Shown here piece after piece: positions 8,427 through 17,400 of a stretch of DNA of 64,000 nt (within the stretch, counting starts at the first letter, position 1; each line of letters opens with the position of its first letter). The notes below the pieces were generated by a model. That model was not told the DNA's origin and searched no databases. It was given only the letters and a program-made list of their open reading frames with translations. The DNA comes from Lysinibacillus fusiformis (GTDB lineage: Bacteria > Bacillota > Bacilli > Bacillales_A > Planococcaceae): NCBI RefSeq assembly GCF_016925635.1, contig NZ_CP070490.1, forward strand, positions 4,842,001 through 4,906,000, given 5' to 3'. The position numbers and the translations under genes are program-made.

Positions 8427-8549
8427 TTATTTTGTATACGTTAAAACGGCATTTTTCTTGAATTTTGCTAAAGCTTCTGTTGCCTCATTTTTGTTCGTAT
8501 ACTCAAAAACTCGAACATCCTTCTTATCAAAAACTGTAATAACCCACAT
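8427..8549 (-). CDS. Small conserved protein, 40 residues, function unknown
   Basis: A short gene. Translation begins MWVITVFDKKDVRVF and ends AVLTYTK, with AAGGGAG a suitable distance before the ATG and a strong terminator directly after the stop. The composition (MWVIxV start, then a charged alternating strand and a helix) matches a family of small hypothetical proteins I recall in Bacillaceae. No membrane segment or signal peptide. Clear ribosome site, compact size and own terminator argue for a real gene. I cannot assign a function. Confidence 0.65.
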   Translation of the reverse strand: MWVITVFDKKDVRVFEYTNKNEATEALAKFKKNAVLTYTK

Positions 8550-8688
8550 ATGAAAAGCTCCCTTCATTCATTATTTTTGTAATATAACAACTACCAAAAT
8601 TTATGCTACGTCTCGTCAACTGTTTTATAACAATTCCTTACTTGATACTTATTTTACGCTGATTTTTTCAAAAAGAAAGCTTTATGTG

Positions 8689-8748
8689 AAGGTCTTCACA
8701 AACTGTTCAATTTCAAAACGCTTTCATTGAACAATTTGTGAAAACCTT
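8689..8748. repeat. 23-bp near-perfect inverted repeat in the bioB to small-gene gap
   Basis: Arms 8689-8711 and 8726-8748 pair at 21 of 23 positions around a 14-base loop. No T-run and no ORF. The rest of the gap 8550-8919 holds only the bioB terminator. The element could be an RNA hairpin, an operator or a small mobile remnant. Confidence 0.6.
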
Positions 8749-8859
8749 GATTTTATAGGTATATAAACAGCCAGTGATGTCAGGCCTATCCGTTACTTTT
8801 TAATTTTTATCCACTATTTTTCGCTGCCTAACCACCACTTTTCAATTTCTATCCGCTTA

Positions 8860-8893
8860 CAGCAAAAAACCGTACAAAAGTACGGTTTTGCTG
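8860..8893 (-). terminator. Terminator of the biotin operon
   Basis: CAGCAAAAAACCGTAC (8860-8875) pairs with GTACGGTTTTGCTG (8880-8893) around a four-base loop, 26 bp after the bioB stop. Confidence 0.7.
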
Positions 8894-8919
8894 TAGTAGT
8901 AGATTTTTATTTCATAAGC

Positions 8920-9915
8920 TTAACATAATACTTCTTCTTGCTTTTGCGTTAATTCAATCTCGAAACCTAAATCCTCCAACATGCGATAGTCACTATTCGC
9001 TTCTTGTCCTGCTGTTGTTAAATAATCGCCTACAAAAATACTATTAGCAGCATAGAGACCAAGTGGCTGAAGCGAGCCTAAATTGATTTCACGACCACCC
9101 GAAATACGGATTTCCTTTGTAGGATTGAGGTAGCGGAATAACGCTAAAACCTTTAAACAATAGCGTGGGTTTAAGTCCTTTGTTCCTTCTAGCTTTGTCC
9201 CATCAATTGCATTTAAAAAGTTTACAGGAATAGAATCCGCGTCTAATTGATGGAGGGCGCGCGCTATATTGACCACATCCTCCTTCGTTTCCTTCATCCC
9301 AATAATGGCACCAGAGCAAGGTGATATTCCATGCTTTTTCACGATCTCCACCGTATTGACACGATCCTCATATGTATGTGAGGTCGTGATGAAGGAATGA
9401 TGACGTTCAGATGTATTTAAATTATGATTGTAACGATCCACCCCCGCTTCCTTTAATTGCTGTGCCTGTTCTTCTTTTAATAAGCCAAGACAGGCACAAA
9501 CCTTCAAGCCATATTTTTCTTTAATTTCAGTAACTGCCTCACTCACGACATTGACATCCTTACGTGTTGGCCCACGACCACTGGCTACAATACAATATGT
9601 CCCAATCTTATTGTCAAACGCTCGTTTGGCACCTGCTAAAATTTCCTCTTTTGTAATAAAGGGATATTTTTCAATAGGAGCCGTTGATTTAGAGGACTGG
9701 GAGCAATAGCCACAATCCTCCGGGCAATAACCGCTTTTGGCGTTCATAATCATATTCAATTTTACTTTTTTCCCATAATAATGCCGACGAATCGTAAAAG
9801 CACCATCCATAAGCTGTAATAGCGCATCATCCTCGCTATTTAATATGGCAAGTGCCTCTTCATTGCTAATGATTTTGCCAGCAATTACTTCTTGAGCTAG
9901 TTGGTAATAATTCAT
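8920..9915 (-). CDS. bioB: Biotin synthase
   Basis: Radical SAM enzyme of 331 residues that inserts sulfur into dethiobiotin, the last step of biotin synthesis. The SAM cluster motif is SGYCPEDCGYCSQ (Cys-x3-Cys-x2-Cys, about residues 61-73). GIIGMKET-like and IRISGGREINLG segments, and the later YNHNLNTSERHH, are typical for BioB and include ligands of the second Fe-S cluster. Full family length. The ATG overlaps the bioY stop as ATGA, so it is the last, coupled gene of the bioD-A-Y-B operon. Confidence 0.95.
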   Translation of the reverse strand: MNYYQLAQEVIAGKIISNEEALAILNSEDDALLQLMDGAFTIRRHYYGKKVKLNMIMNAKSGYCPEDCGYCSQSSKSTAPIEKYPFITKEEILAGAKRAFDNKIGTYCIVASGRGPTRKDVNVVSEAVTEIKEKYGLKVCACLGLLKEEQAQQLKEAGVDRYNHNLNTSERHHSFITTSHTYEDRVNTVEIVKKHGISPCSGAIIGMKETKEDVVNIARALHQLDADSIPVNFLNAIDGTKLEGTKDLNPRYCLKVLALFRYLNPTKEIRISGGREINLGSLQPLGLYAANSIFVGDYLTTAGQEANSDYRMLEDLGFEIELTQKQEEVLC

Positions 9916-10505
9916 ATTACATTCTCCCTCTCTACGCGTGAAAATTTCACATTTCTTGCCGACTGAAATACTTTATACAATCGCTCAGCTAATAGCGCTG
10001 ATGTGATAGCTAAGCAAAAATCAGCGATAATACTACTTAAAAAGCCGACAACCAAAACATGTGACCAGCTTGATTTCATATCTAACCAGAAATTCAATGC
10101 TACATATAAATAAGGAACGGCCACAGCATAAATAATGACCAGCCCTATAATCGTTACCGCAATAAAATGCTTTTTCGTTGGTGTCTCTATCCTTTCAATG
10201 ATGAACCCAATTACATAGGCTGCTATGGCAAAGCCAATCAGATAACCAAATGTTGGCTGTAAGACATACGTGATACCACCACCCTGTGTAAAAACAGGCA
10301 ATCCTACTAAGCCCACACCGATATAGACAAGTTGACTATAAAAACCATTCCGACTACCCAACAAACATCCTGCTAAAAATACAAAAACAATTTGTAATGT
10401 AAAAGGTACGACAGGCAATGGGATTTTAATAAACGCTCCGATCGCTGTTAGAGCAGCAAACATGGCGATCATGACAAGTGCTAATGTCTGATGACGCTTA
10501 ACCAA
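9912..10505 (-). CDS. bioY: Biotin transporter BioY
   Basis: Substrate-binding membrane subunit (S component) of an ECF biotin transporter, 197 residues with five to six hydrophobic helices. [18 protein letters not shown] and [24 protein letters not shown] (in part) are BioY signatures, followed by TFGYLIGF. The start is TTG at 10505, about seven bases after a run of seven Gs; no nearer ATG fits. It overlaps the end of bioA by 25 bases. ATPase and T-component genes are not in the window, so it either borrows a shared ECF module or works alone. Confidence 0.92.
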   Translation of the reverse strand: MVKRHQTLALVMIAMFAALTAIGAFIKIPLPVVPFTLQIVFVFLAGCLLGSRNGFYSQLVYIGVGLVGLPVFTQGGGITYVLQPTFGYLIGFAIAAYVIGFIIERIETPTKKHFIAVTIIGLVIIYAVAVPYLYVALNFWLDMKSSWSHVLVVGFLSSIIADFCLAITSALLAERLYKVFQSARNVKFSRVERENVI

Positions 10506-11875
10506 CCTGAGCCCCCCCTGTCCTGGAAAAATTGTTCGATTGTCTCTTTCGTTGTCTGAATCATAAATGCCATTTCCTCTTCAGAAATAATATAAGGTGG
10601 CATAAAATACAAAACATTGCCGAGCGGTCTGATTAGTAAGCCTTTTGTTAAAGCCCGTTGATAAATTTGATAACCGATACGTTCCTCACTAGCGAACGCT
10701 TCCTTTGTCCATTGATTCGCTACAAGTTCAATCGCTCCCACTAAACCAACTTGCCGGTATTCACCCACATAAGGCATATTACGAAAAGCTTCTATGGCTA
10801 ACGCTCGCATGCGTTGTCCCTTGTGCTGAATCATCTCCATCACTTGTTCCTCTTCAAACATCGTTAACACTTCAAGTGCCACACGACAGGCTAATGTATT
10901 GCCTGAATAGCTATGCGAATGTAAAAAAGCCTTCATTGTTCCGTAATCATCATAAAAAGCTTGATAGATTTGCTCTGTTGTTAAGACAACAGATAATGGT
11001 AAATAACCGCCTGTTAGCCCCTTGGATAAGCACATAAAATCTGGTGTGATGTCCGCTTGTTCACAGGCAAACAATGTGCCGGTCCGACCAAAACCTACAG
11101 CAATTTCATCTGCAATGAAGTGCACATCATAGTGTGAGCACAATGCTCGTAAGCGCTGTAAATAGACAGGTGGATACATTTTCATACCTGCAGCAGCCTG
11201 AATTAATGGTTCGATAATAACTGCTGTAATTTCCTCATGATGAGCTTGCAGCTGTTCCTCGATAAATTGACTACATGGCGCATTACAGCTTGCTGGGTCT
11301 TCCTGAAATGGGCAGCGGAAGCAATCTGGCCCTTTGGCACGAACCGTATCTAATAACAGAGGCTGGTATACTTCATTGTAAAGGTCTACCCCTCCTACCG
11401 ATAAAGCACCAATGGTTTCTCCATGATAGGCATCTGTCAGGGCGAGGAAGCGCTTTTTCGCTGGTTTCCCTGTCTGCATATGGTATTGAAAGCTCATTTT
11501 CAGCGCGACTTCAATGGCAGATGAGCCATTATCGGCAAAAAAGACTTTATGTAATCCCTTAGGTGCTAACGCTGTTAATTTTTCAGCTAACTGTATGGCT
11601 GGTTCATGTGTAAAATTAGCAAAAATCGTATGCTCTAATGTAAATGCTTGCTCACTTAAAGCTTGGCTAATGCGCGGATTGGCATGGCCAAATAAATTAA
11701 CCCACCAAGATGATACAGCATCCAAATAACGCTGATCATGCTCATCATAAAGCCATACGCCCTGCCCCTTTTTTATGACGATTGGTGGAAATGCTTCATA
11801 GTCCTTCATTTGCGAGCATGGATGCCAAACATGACGTAAATCTCTTACCTGTAAATCAGTTAATGCTTGTTTCAT
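10481..11875 (-). CDS. bioA: Adenosylmethionine-8-amino-7-oxononanoate aminotransferase
   Basis: PLP enzyme of 464 residues that converts KAPA to DAPA in biotin synthesis, using SAM as donor in most Bio[13 protein letters not shown] near the N-terminus, [13 protein letters not shown], the [11 protein letters not shown] phosphate loop, [14 protein letters not shown] with the PLP Asp, and LSKGLTGG with the Schiff-base Lys are all present. ATG at 11875 follows GAAAGGC and gives the expected N-terminus; an upstream in-frame ATG at 11917 lies inside bioD. It overlaps the bioD stop by 20 bases. Confidence 0.94.
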   Translation of the reverse strand: MKQALTDLQVRDLRHVWHPCSQMKDYEAFPPIVIKKGQGVWLYDEHDQRYLDAVSSWWVNLFGHANPRISQALSEQAFTLEHTIFANFTHEPAIQLAEKLTALAPKGLHKVFFADNGSSAIEVALKMSFQYHMQTGKPAKKRFLALTDAYHGETIGALSVGGVDLYNEVYQPLLLDTVRAKGPDCFRCPFQEDPASCNAPCSQFIEEQLQAHHEEITAVIIEPLIQAAAGMKMYPPVYLQRLRALCSHYDVHFIADEIAVGFGRTGTLFACEQADITPDFMCLSKGLTGGYLPLSVVLTTEQIYQAFYDDYGTMKAFLHSHSYSGNTLACRVALEVLTMFEEEQVMEMIQHKGQRMRALAIEAFRNMPYVGEYRQVGLVGAIELVANQWTKEAFASEERIGYQIYQRALTKGLLIRPLGNVLYFMPPYIISEEEMAFMIQTTKETIEQFFQDRGGSGWLSVIRH

Positions 11876-12560
11876 AGTTAAAAAGCCTTTCAAACAGTGT
11901 GGTATGTGTGATGGCATAATCCATTAGCTGTGATAGATCCTGTAGCTGTGGAATAATCGCATAGGGCACAGGATGGTACTGTAAAATTGTTTTTATATTA
12001 TCTTGTTCCATGCTGCTGCCCGTGTCTCCATTAAACACTATGCCAAGAATGTCGATTTGACGAGAGCGCAAAGCCTCCATTGTTAACAATGTGTGATTGA
12101 TCGTCCCAAGGGAAGTCCTTGTGACAAGCACTACTGGCAGCTTGCTACTGACGATGACATCAAGCAGTGTCATACCATTTGGAGCAGTAAATGGAACAAA
12201 GAGCCCACCCGCTCCCTCACATATCACGACATCATAGGATGCTTGTAATAATTGAATACGCAATAATAGCTCTTTGACATCAATTTGCTGCCCCTCCAGT
12301 TGCGCAGCAAAATGTGGTGATGCAGCTTCTCTAAATGAATAGCTATTGAGGTGCTCTTGTTGAAGCTTTTGTAAGGAATACTTTTCATACATGGCTGTAT
12401 CGTGATAATAGCCACGACCATTTTCGTATAGCTCTCCTGTTTGCACAGGCTTGTATGGTGAAACTTTCAAACCTTGTTTTTGTAAATGACACATCAACAT
12501 TGTGGTGACAATTGTTTTCCCAACATCCGTATCTGTACCGACAACCCAAAAATGTTGCAT
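11856..12560 (-). CDS. bioD: Dethiobiotin synthetase
   Basis: ATP-dependent carboxylase of 234 residues that closes the ureido ring of dethiobiotin. The P-loop is GTDTDVGKT at about residues 8-16. SPYKPVQTG, the ASPHFAAQ stretch and [10 protein letters not shown] are standard BioD signatures. ATG at 12560 is chosen because GGGGGAGG stands just upstream. It is the first gene of the operon and follows a BirA-type operator. The operon lacks bioF, bioW and the pimeloyl-CoA/ACP genes, which must lie elsewhere if the cell makes biotin from scratch. Confidence 0.94.
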   Translation of the reverse strand: MQHFWVVGTDTDVGKTIVTTMLMCHLQKQGLKVSPYKPVQTGELYENGRGYYHDTAMYEKYSLQKLQQEHLNSYSFREAASPHFAAQLEGQQIDVKELLLRIQLLQASYDVVICEGAGGLFVPFTAPNGMTLLDVIVSSKLPVVLVTRTSLGTINHTLLTMEALRSRQIDILGIVFNGDTGSSMEQDNIKTILQYHPVPYAIIPQLQDLSQLMDYAITHTTLFERLFNYETSIN

Positions 12561-12581
12561 TGTTAACCTCCCCCTTTTTAA

Positions 12582-12610
12582 GTTAACCATTAACACTATT
12601 TAAGTTAACA
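12582..12610 (-). promoter_or_regulatory. BirA operator of the biotin operon
   Basis: GTTAAC at 12604-12609 (preceded on the minus strand by T) and GTTAAC at 12582-12587 are 16 bp apart, matching the known BirA box of two GTTAAC halves. TTTACA at 12631-12626 may be the -35, with a weak TTAACT -10 inside the box. A third GTTAAC at 12562-12567, 14 bp further on, lies in the bioD ribosome site. Confidence 0.8.
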
Positions 12611-12752
12611 CATATATTTTTGTTTTGTAAATGCTATTTCTATATTTTTCTGAATACACTATTTTTCTTAATAAAAACAGCAAATTATGTATTAAAATAA
12701 GAAAACACTAAACTCCCACCATTTATGGCAAGAATCTAGCGTTCCTTAATAG

Positions 12753-12935
12753 TCATTCTATTAATCTCTCAAAAATGATTTCATAGTCTGTTGGTTTTCC
12801 ATGTCCATTATAGGCAATCGGCAATACTTGCACTAAACGCCAACCTTGCTTAGCGTATTCTTCGATTGTTTGCTGATGTGTAGCTTCCTGAAAAAAGCTA
12901 CCTAAATGTGTTTGTACAAATTTATATTCATACAT
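12753..12935 (-). CDS. DUF4177-type small protein
   Basis: A 60-residue protein beginning MYEYKFVQTHLGSFF with a central helix (HQQTIEEYAKQGWRLVQVLP) and ending in YEIIFERLIE. The order 'YEYK...E..I..YA..GWRLVQV.P' matches small DUF4177 proteins. AAGGGGGTGA lies upstream of the ATG. No membrane segment. It stands alone between the biotin operon and a gene on the other strand. Function is unknown in this family. Confidence 0.75.
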   Translation of the reverse strand: MYEYKFVQTHLGSFFQEATHQQTIEEYAKQGWRLVQVLPIAYNGHGKPTDYEIIFERLIE

Positions 12936-13075
12936 TGACTCACCCCCTTGTAAATCTTTACGTAACTACTTAGGCAAGGTTTCAATAATTAGTCAGTTCT
13001 CCCTATCGATTATTATGAAGATTTTAAAGGATTTTAAACTTCACTCGTAGTATTAAACTACATGGGGGTGGTAGT

Positions 13076-13540
13076 ATGTTTGGCATTTTTAAAGAACCAG
13101 AAAAGATCATCGATACATATGAACAAGTACATTCAATTTTAAAAGCATTACTTACCTATGAACTAAGAGAATTACCGCATCGTTATGAATTTTGGTATCG
13201 TGTGGCCATTCTTCAGGAGGAGTTTCGCACATTACAAGCAGAGCATCGAGCAAAAATTTCCATGACTTCTGCGGTAGGACGTTTTCATCAAATACAATAT
13301 GAAACGATGACACAAAAATTAGCAAAGTTTGAGCGCCTCTCCGATATTTATAAACTGTTTTGTATTGAAGAAGAACGAGAGGTATTAAACCATCGGCTCT
13401 CTTTTCATCAAGAAGATATTGCTGCTATCTATGATCATATTCAGCATAAAGAGCTTTATACTTACAGTGATGCTGTTCAACAGCAATTTTGGGCGGCCAT
13501 CCGTGATGATCTACTCAATGCTATCGCACACCTCGATTAA
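13076..13540 (+). CDS. Hypothetical protein, alpha-helical
   Basis: Soluble, mostly helical protein of 154 residues that I do not recognise. It starts MFGIFKEPEKIIDTYEQV and has long amphipathic stretches rich in Glu, Gln, His and Tyr (for example EFWYRVAILQEEFRTLQAEH). There are no membrane segments, cysteine clusters or nucleotide motifs. GGGGGTGG directly precedes the ATG and a terminator follows at 13549. Codon use looks like the neighbours. It is near, but not joined to, the response regulator gene, so a role with it is only a guess. Confidence 0.6.
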   Translation: MFGIFKEPEKIIDTYEQVHSILKALLTYELRELPHRYEFWYRVAILQEEFRTLQAEHRAKISMTSAVGRFHQIQYETMTQKLAKFERLSDIYKLFCIEEEREVLNHRLSFHQEDIAAIYDHIQHKELYTYSDAVQQQFWAAIRDDLLNAIAHLD

Positions 13541-13548
13541 TTTCTTGG

Positions 13549-13580
13549 AGACTTCATTTTCTAGTGGGAAATTGAAGTCT
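13549..13580 (+). terminator. Terminator after the helical hypothetical gene
   Basis: AGACTTCA (13549-13556) pairs with TGAAGTCT (13573-13580), followed by TTGTTCATTT. Confidence 0.7.
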
Positions 13581-13720
13581 TTGTTCATTTATAGCAAACC
13601 CACATGATTACTTTGACCTACGGATGATTGCAGATTTTAAAATCAAGCAAGTCCTAAGCCTTCTCTTTCCCATCCTAGACAAAAGTTGGTATATTTAAAA
13701 GAGGAAGGTGATTGATAGAT

Positions 13721-14419
13721 ATGTCGAACGAGAAAATTTTAATAGTGGAAGATGATATAGATATTATGGAGGTTTTATCGCTTACGCTAGCTAATGCTAA
13801 CTATAGCGTAGTAAAGGCATCCACTCTATCCAGTGGCTGGCATCTCGCTGTCACGCAACAACCTGATTTAATCTTGTTAGATGTTAATTTACCAGATGGT
13901 ACAGGCTTCGAGTTAGCCAAAAAAATCCGTGATGTGTCGGATGCCATTATCATTTTTGTGACCGTCAATCATCTAATCGAACAGAAGCTTGAGGGCTTTG
14001 AGGTTGGTGCAGATGATTATATGACAAAGCCATTTATTCCAAAAGAATTATTGGCCCGTATCCAAGCAAATTTAAAAAGAAGAAACCCATCAAAAAAAAG
14101 TAATATTGTACATATTGATAATTTGTCCATCCATTTAGATGAGAAAAATGTTTATAAGGATGGACAGCTTGTAAATTTATTTACGAAGGAGAAGCTGCTC
14201 CTCTTTTTTCTAATTGAGCATGCAAATCAAGTGATTAGTGTTGATCAACTCATTGATCATGTTTGGGGCTATGATGGTGTCACTGATTTGAAAACCGTAT
14301 CTGTCCATATAAGTACTCTTCGTCGTAAAATTGAAGATATCCCCTCAAAACCGAAATGGATTCAAACAGTGAGAGGTTTTGGCTACCAATTCGTCTATAA
14401 AAAAGAGAGTGGTGAGTAG
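13721..14419 (+). CDS. OmpR/PhoB-family response regulator
   Basis: Two-domain regulator of 232 residues. Receiver: acidic EDD at 10-12, phospho-acceptor Asp54 in LILLDVNLPDG, Thr81, and Lys103 in DDYMTKPF. The output domain (about 130-230) is a winged helix with TKEKLLLFFL, VWGYDG, SVHISTLRRKI and TVRGFGYQF. ATG at 13721 is used; TTG at 13712 is possible but very close to the GAGGAAGG site. It converges with the giant histidine kinase at 14444-19585, the only kinase in the window, which is therefore the likely partner. Targets unknown. Confidence 0.9.
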   Translation: MSNEKILIVEDDIDIMEVLSLTLANANYSVVKASTLSSGWHLAVTQQPDLILLDVNLPDGTGFELAKKIRDVSDAIIIFVTVNHLIEQKLEGFEVGADDYMTKPFIPKELLARIQANLKRRNPSKKSNIVHIDNLSIHLDEKNVYKDGQLVNLFTKEKLLLFFLIEHANQVISVDQLIDHVWGYDGVTDLKTVSVHISTLRRKIEDIPSKPKWIQTVRGFGYQFVYKKESGE

Positions 14420-14437
14420 GAAGAAAACGCTCACCAC
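14409..14437. terminator. Shared terminator of regulator and giant kinase
   Basis: GTGGTGAG (14409-14416) pairs with CTCACCAC (14430-14437) between two convergent genes. The arm overlaps the end of the regulator gene. Confidence 0.6.
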
Positions 14438-14443
14438 CCCTTG

Positions 14444-17400
14444 TTAATTTTTCACCAATACCTTAACTAGTGGTAATGTAAAGCTAAATATGCTTCCTTC
14501 ATTTTCAAGACTTTCAACAAAAATCTCGCCATTGTGCTGGTGAACAATTTGTTTACAGATAGCTAAGCCAATGCCATGTGAATGTGCTTCATGGATGTTA
14601 GTTGCTCGATAATAGCTGTCGAAAATAAAGGGAAGATCACTCTCAGCAATACCAATGCCACTATCAGCTATCGAACAAATCAAATGCTTGTCCTCTACAT
14701 GTATGGACAATTGAATGCCACCACTTGATGTATATTTCATTGCATTGGTCATGATATTTTCAATCACTTGATTGATTCGCGTTTTATCAATCAGTAGCTG
14801 AGCTTCTTCCTGACCATAAAAGTGCGCACTGTAGGTTAATCCTGATTGTTTCACTTCATCCTCATAACGGGATGCCATTTGCAGAAATAATTCCTTCGCC
14901 TGTACCTCTGTAAAAGAAAATTCTGCTCTACCAGCTTCTAGATTCGCTAAATCAAACAAATCTTGTATTAAGCTATTTAATGCTAGTAGCCGTTCCTTAC
15001 TTCTTATTAAATATTTCTCTCTGGCCACTGCATCTACGATCACACCCTCTAGCATTAATTCTATATACCCTAAAGTCGAGGTTAACGGGGAGCGTAATTC
15101 ATGGGAAATACTATGCAAGAGTTTTTTACGTTCCAGTTCATTTTTTTCTAAACGTTCATTCATTTTTGTCAAATGCCGATTCGTCTCATCTAACTCCTTA
15201 GTACGTAACTGAACACGTTTTTCTAAATCTCCATATATTTGCGCATTTTCAAAGGAAACAGCAATTTGAGCAGCGATCACTTTCAATAGCTGAACATGAG
15301 ATGGATGGAAGGCATTCGTCATTAATGTATGCTCAAAATACAATATCGAAATAATTTCATTTTGATGGATAATCGGTAGACAAAGAATAGATTTAGCCGT
15401 TGAATAGGAACAATGAGGATGCTGCGTTTTTTGTGCATTGTCGATAATCACATGCTCTTTACTATTAAGAACATAGCGTATAATCGATTGCATATTAGCA
15501 TTAAAATTCTCCATTCTTTGTTGATCATACATAGTAAATGTTTTTTCCGCAGCTTCCGCCTTTGCTAACACCAATAATTGCTGCTGCTGTTTATGAATAA
15601 AATAGCCACTATCTGCTCCTACATGCTTTAACAGAGAAAACAATATTTTATAAAGTAAATCTTCCATACGAATGGCTGTTGCAAAAGATTGCGTCGTCTC
15701 AAAAACCGTCATCATATCAAACGTGACTGATTCTCTACTCTGACTCTCCTGTTGACGATGCACTTGATAGTCTCTTGCCCATCTTCTAGCAACTGTTTCG
15801 GCTCCCCATGTTTCAATATTTTGAATACCACTTAGTATATAATGTCTTGCCGTTTTCTCTTGCTGTTTTCTGAGATAATTATTTGCCGCTCGCTCATATG
15901 CTAGTGCTGTATCCTGGACAAAGCCGTTCATTCTTGCTAATTGTATTGCTCGGTCATAATAGAGCTCAGCGTCTTTGTCGTTGTTGTTGAAACGGCAATT
16001 CTCCGCCATTAATAAAGCATAGAGATGCTCATAATTCTCTGAAGAATACATCGCCCATTTCTTAAATTTCTTTAGGCTTTGACGTATGTCAGCTAAAAAC
16101 AACCTCTGCTCTTGTACCTGACAATTTTGGCGATGCAGAAAATGAAATTGCCACATGGCACGATAAAAATAATAAACTGTGGTGATTGGTAATGTATAGG
16201 TTTCCTTACTTAGCTCCTTTAATTCTGTCAGAATCGCTTTCCCTTGCTTTTCATCCCCTAATAAAAATGACATTTGTAAACGTACTGAATAATGCATCAT
16301 TTTAATAGCAGGCTGATTCTGTATTGTGATGGGATAAGCCCATTGTACAGGATGGTGTGGCGAGCGGAGGATATTCACCCATCTCCCCATTTCGGCTAAA
16401 AAGTCAATCGATAAGGTACTTGCATGAACAGAAAATTCCTCTTGTTGTCGTCTAATTTCCTGCTGTAAATCTTCTAGGGAAACACCTTGAATAAGTCGTA
16501 TCGCGACTATAAAGCAGGATGCTGAGGATACTAAATGATATAAGCCGAGCTCTTGGCTTTTTGCTTGAGCTTCGTTGATGTATTGAATACTGGCTTCATA
16601 GGGCTCTGTCCAATGACTGATAAACACACCATACACATAATAGGTATGTCCCTTGATATACATACTTTCTTGCGTATCTGCAACAATGATGGCAAGTTTT
16701 CCAAAGCGAGTGGCTTCTTTTATATTGGCAAAACCCGCATTTAAAAGCAGCGCATAGTTAATCAATACCATACCGCTTTTCGATGTAGCACCATACTTCA
16801 ACTGTAGACGTAGCCCTTTCATCAAAAGAATGCCTGTCAAGTTAGGATTTAATAGGAAAGCACTTGCCGTCATATTAACAATTAAATGAATCAAAATATC
16901 AATTTCTTTACTATTCGTTGGGGGATGCTGCAATAAATCTTGGTCAGACATATGTCGCAATGCAAATTTCAACAATAGATACTCTTTTAGAAGCTGTGAC
17001 TTTTTCGGATATGCGGAAATTTTCACATTTGCAACTTGTAAACCTACCAAGCCTGCTTCTAGGCCGATAGTTGGATTATCAGACTCGATGTATAATACCG
17101 TTTTTAAATTGTTAATCATTAGCTTTTCTAACACAGTCTCCGAATGCTGCAAAGCTTCTGTTAAATGCGTTTCCGATTGTTCATAGTGGCCAGTTATATA
17201 TTCACATTCACCTAAATTAGCATATAATTTAACGGACTGTTCTCTCCTAGTCCCCCAATGATCAGGCGTCAATAGTTCTTTACTGGTTGTAAAAAATTTT
17301 AGCGCATTATCAAATAGCCCTATTCTTTTAGCCTCAATACCAAGTTGATAATTCCATATAGCCAACTTTTGCTTTTCTTCCCCAGTCAATAAGTGTCGAC

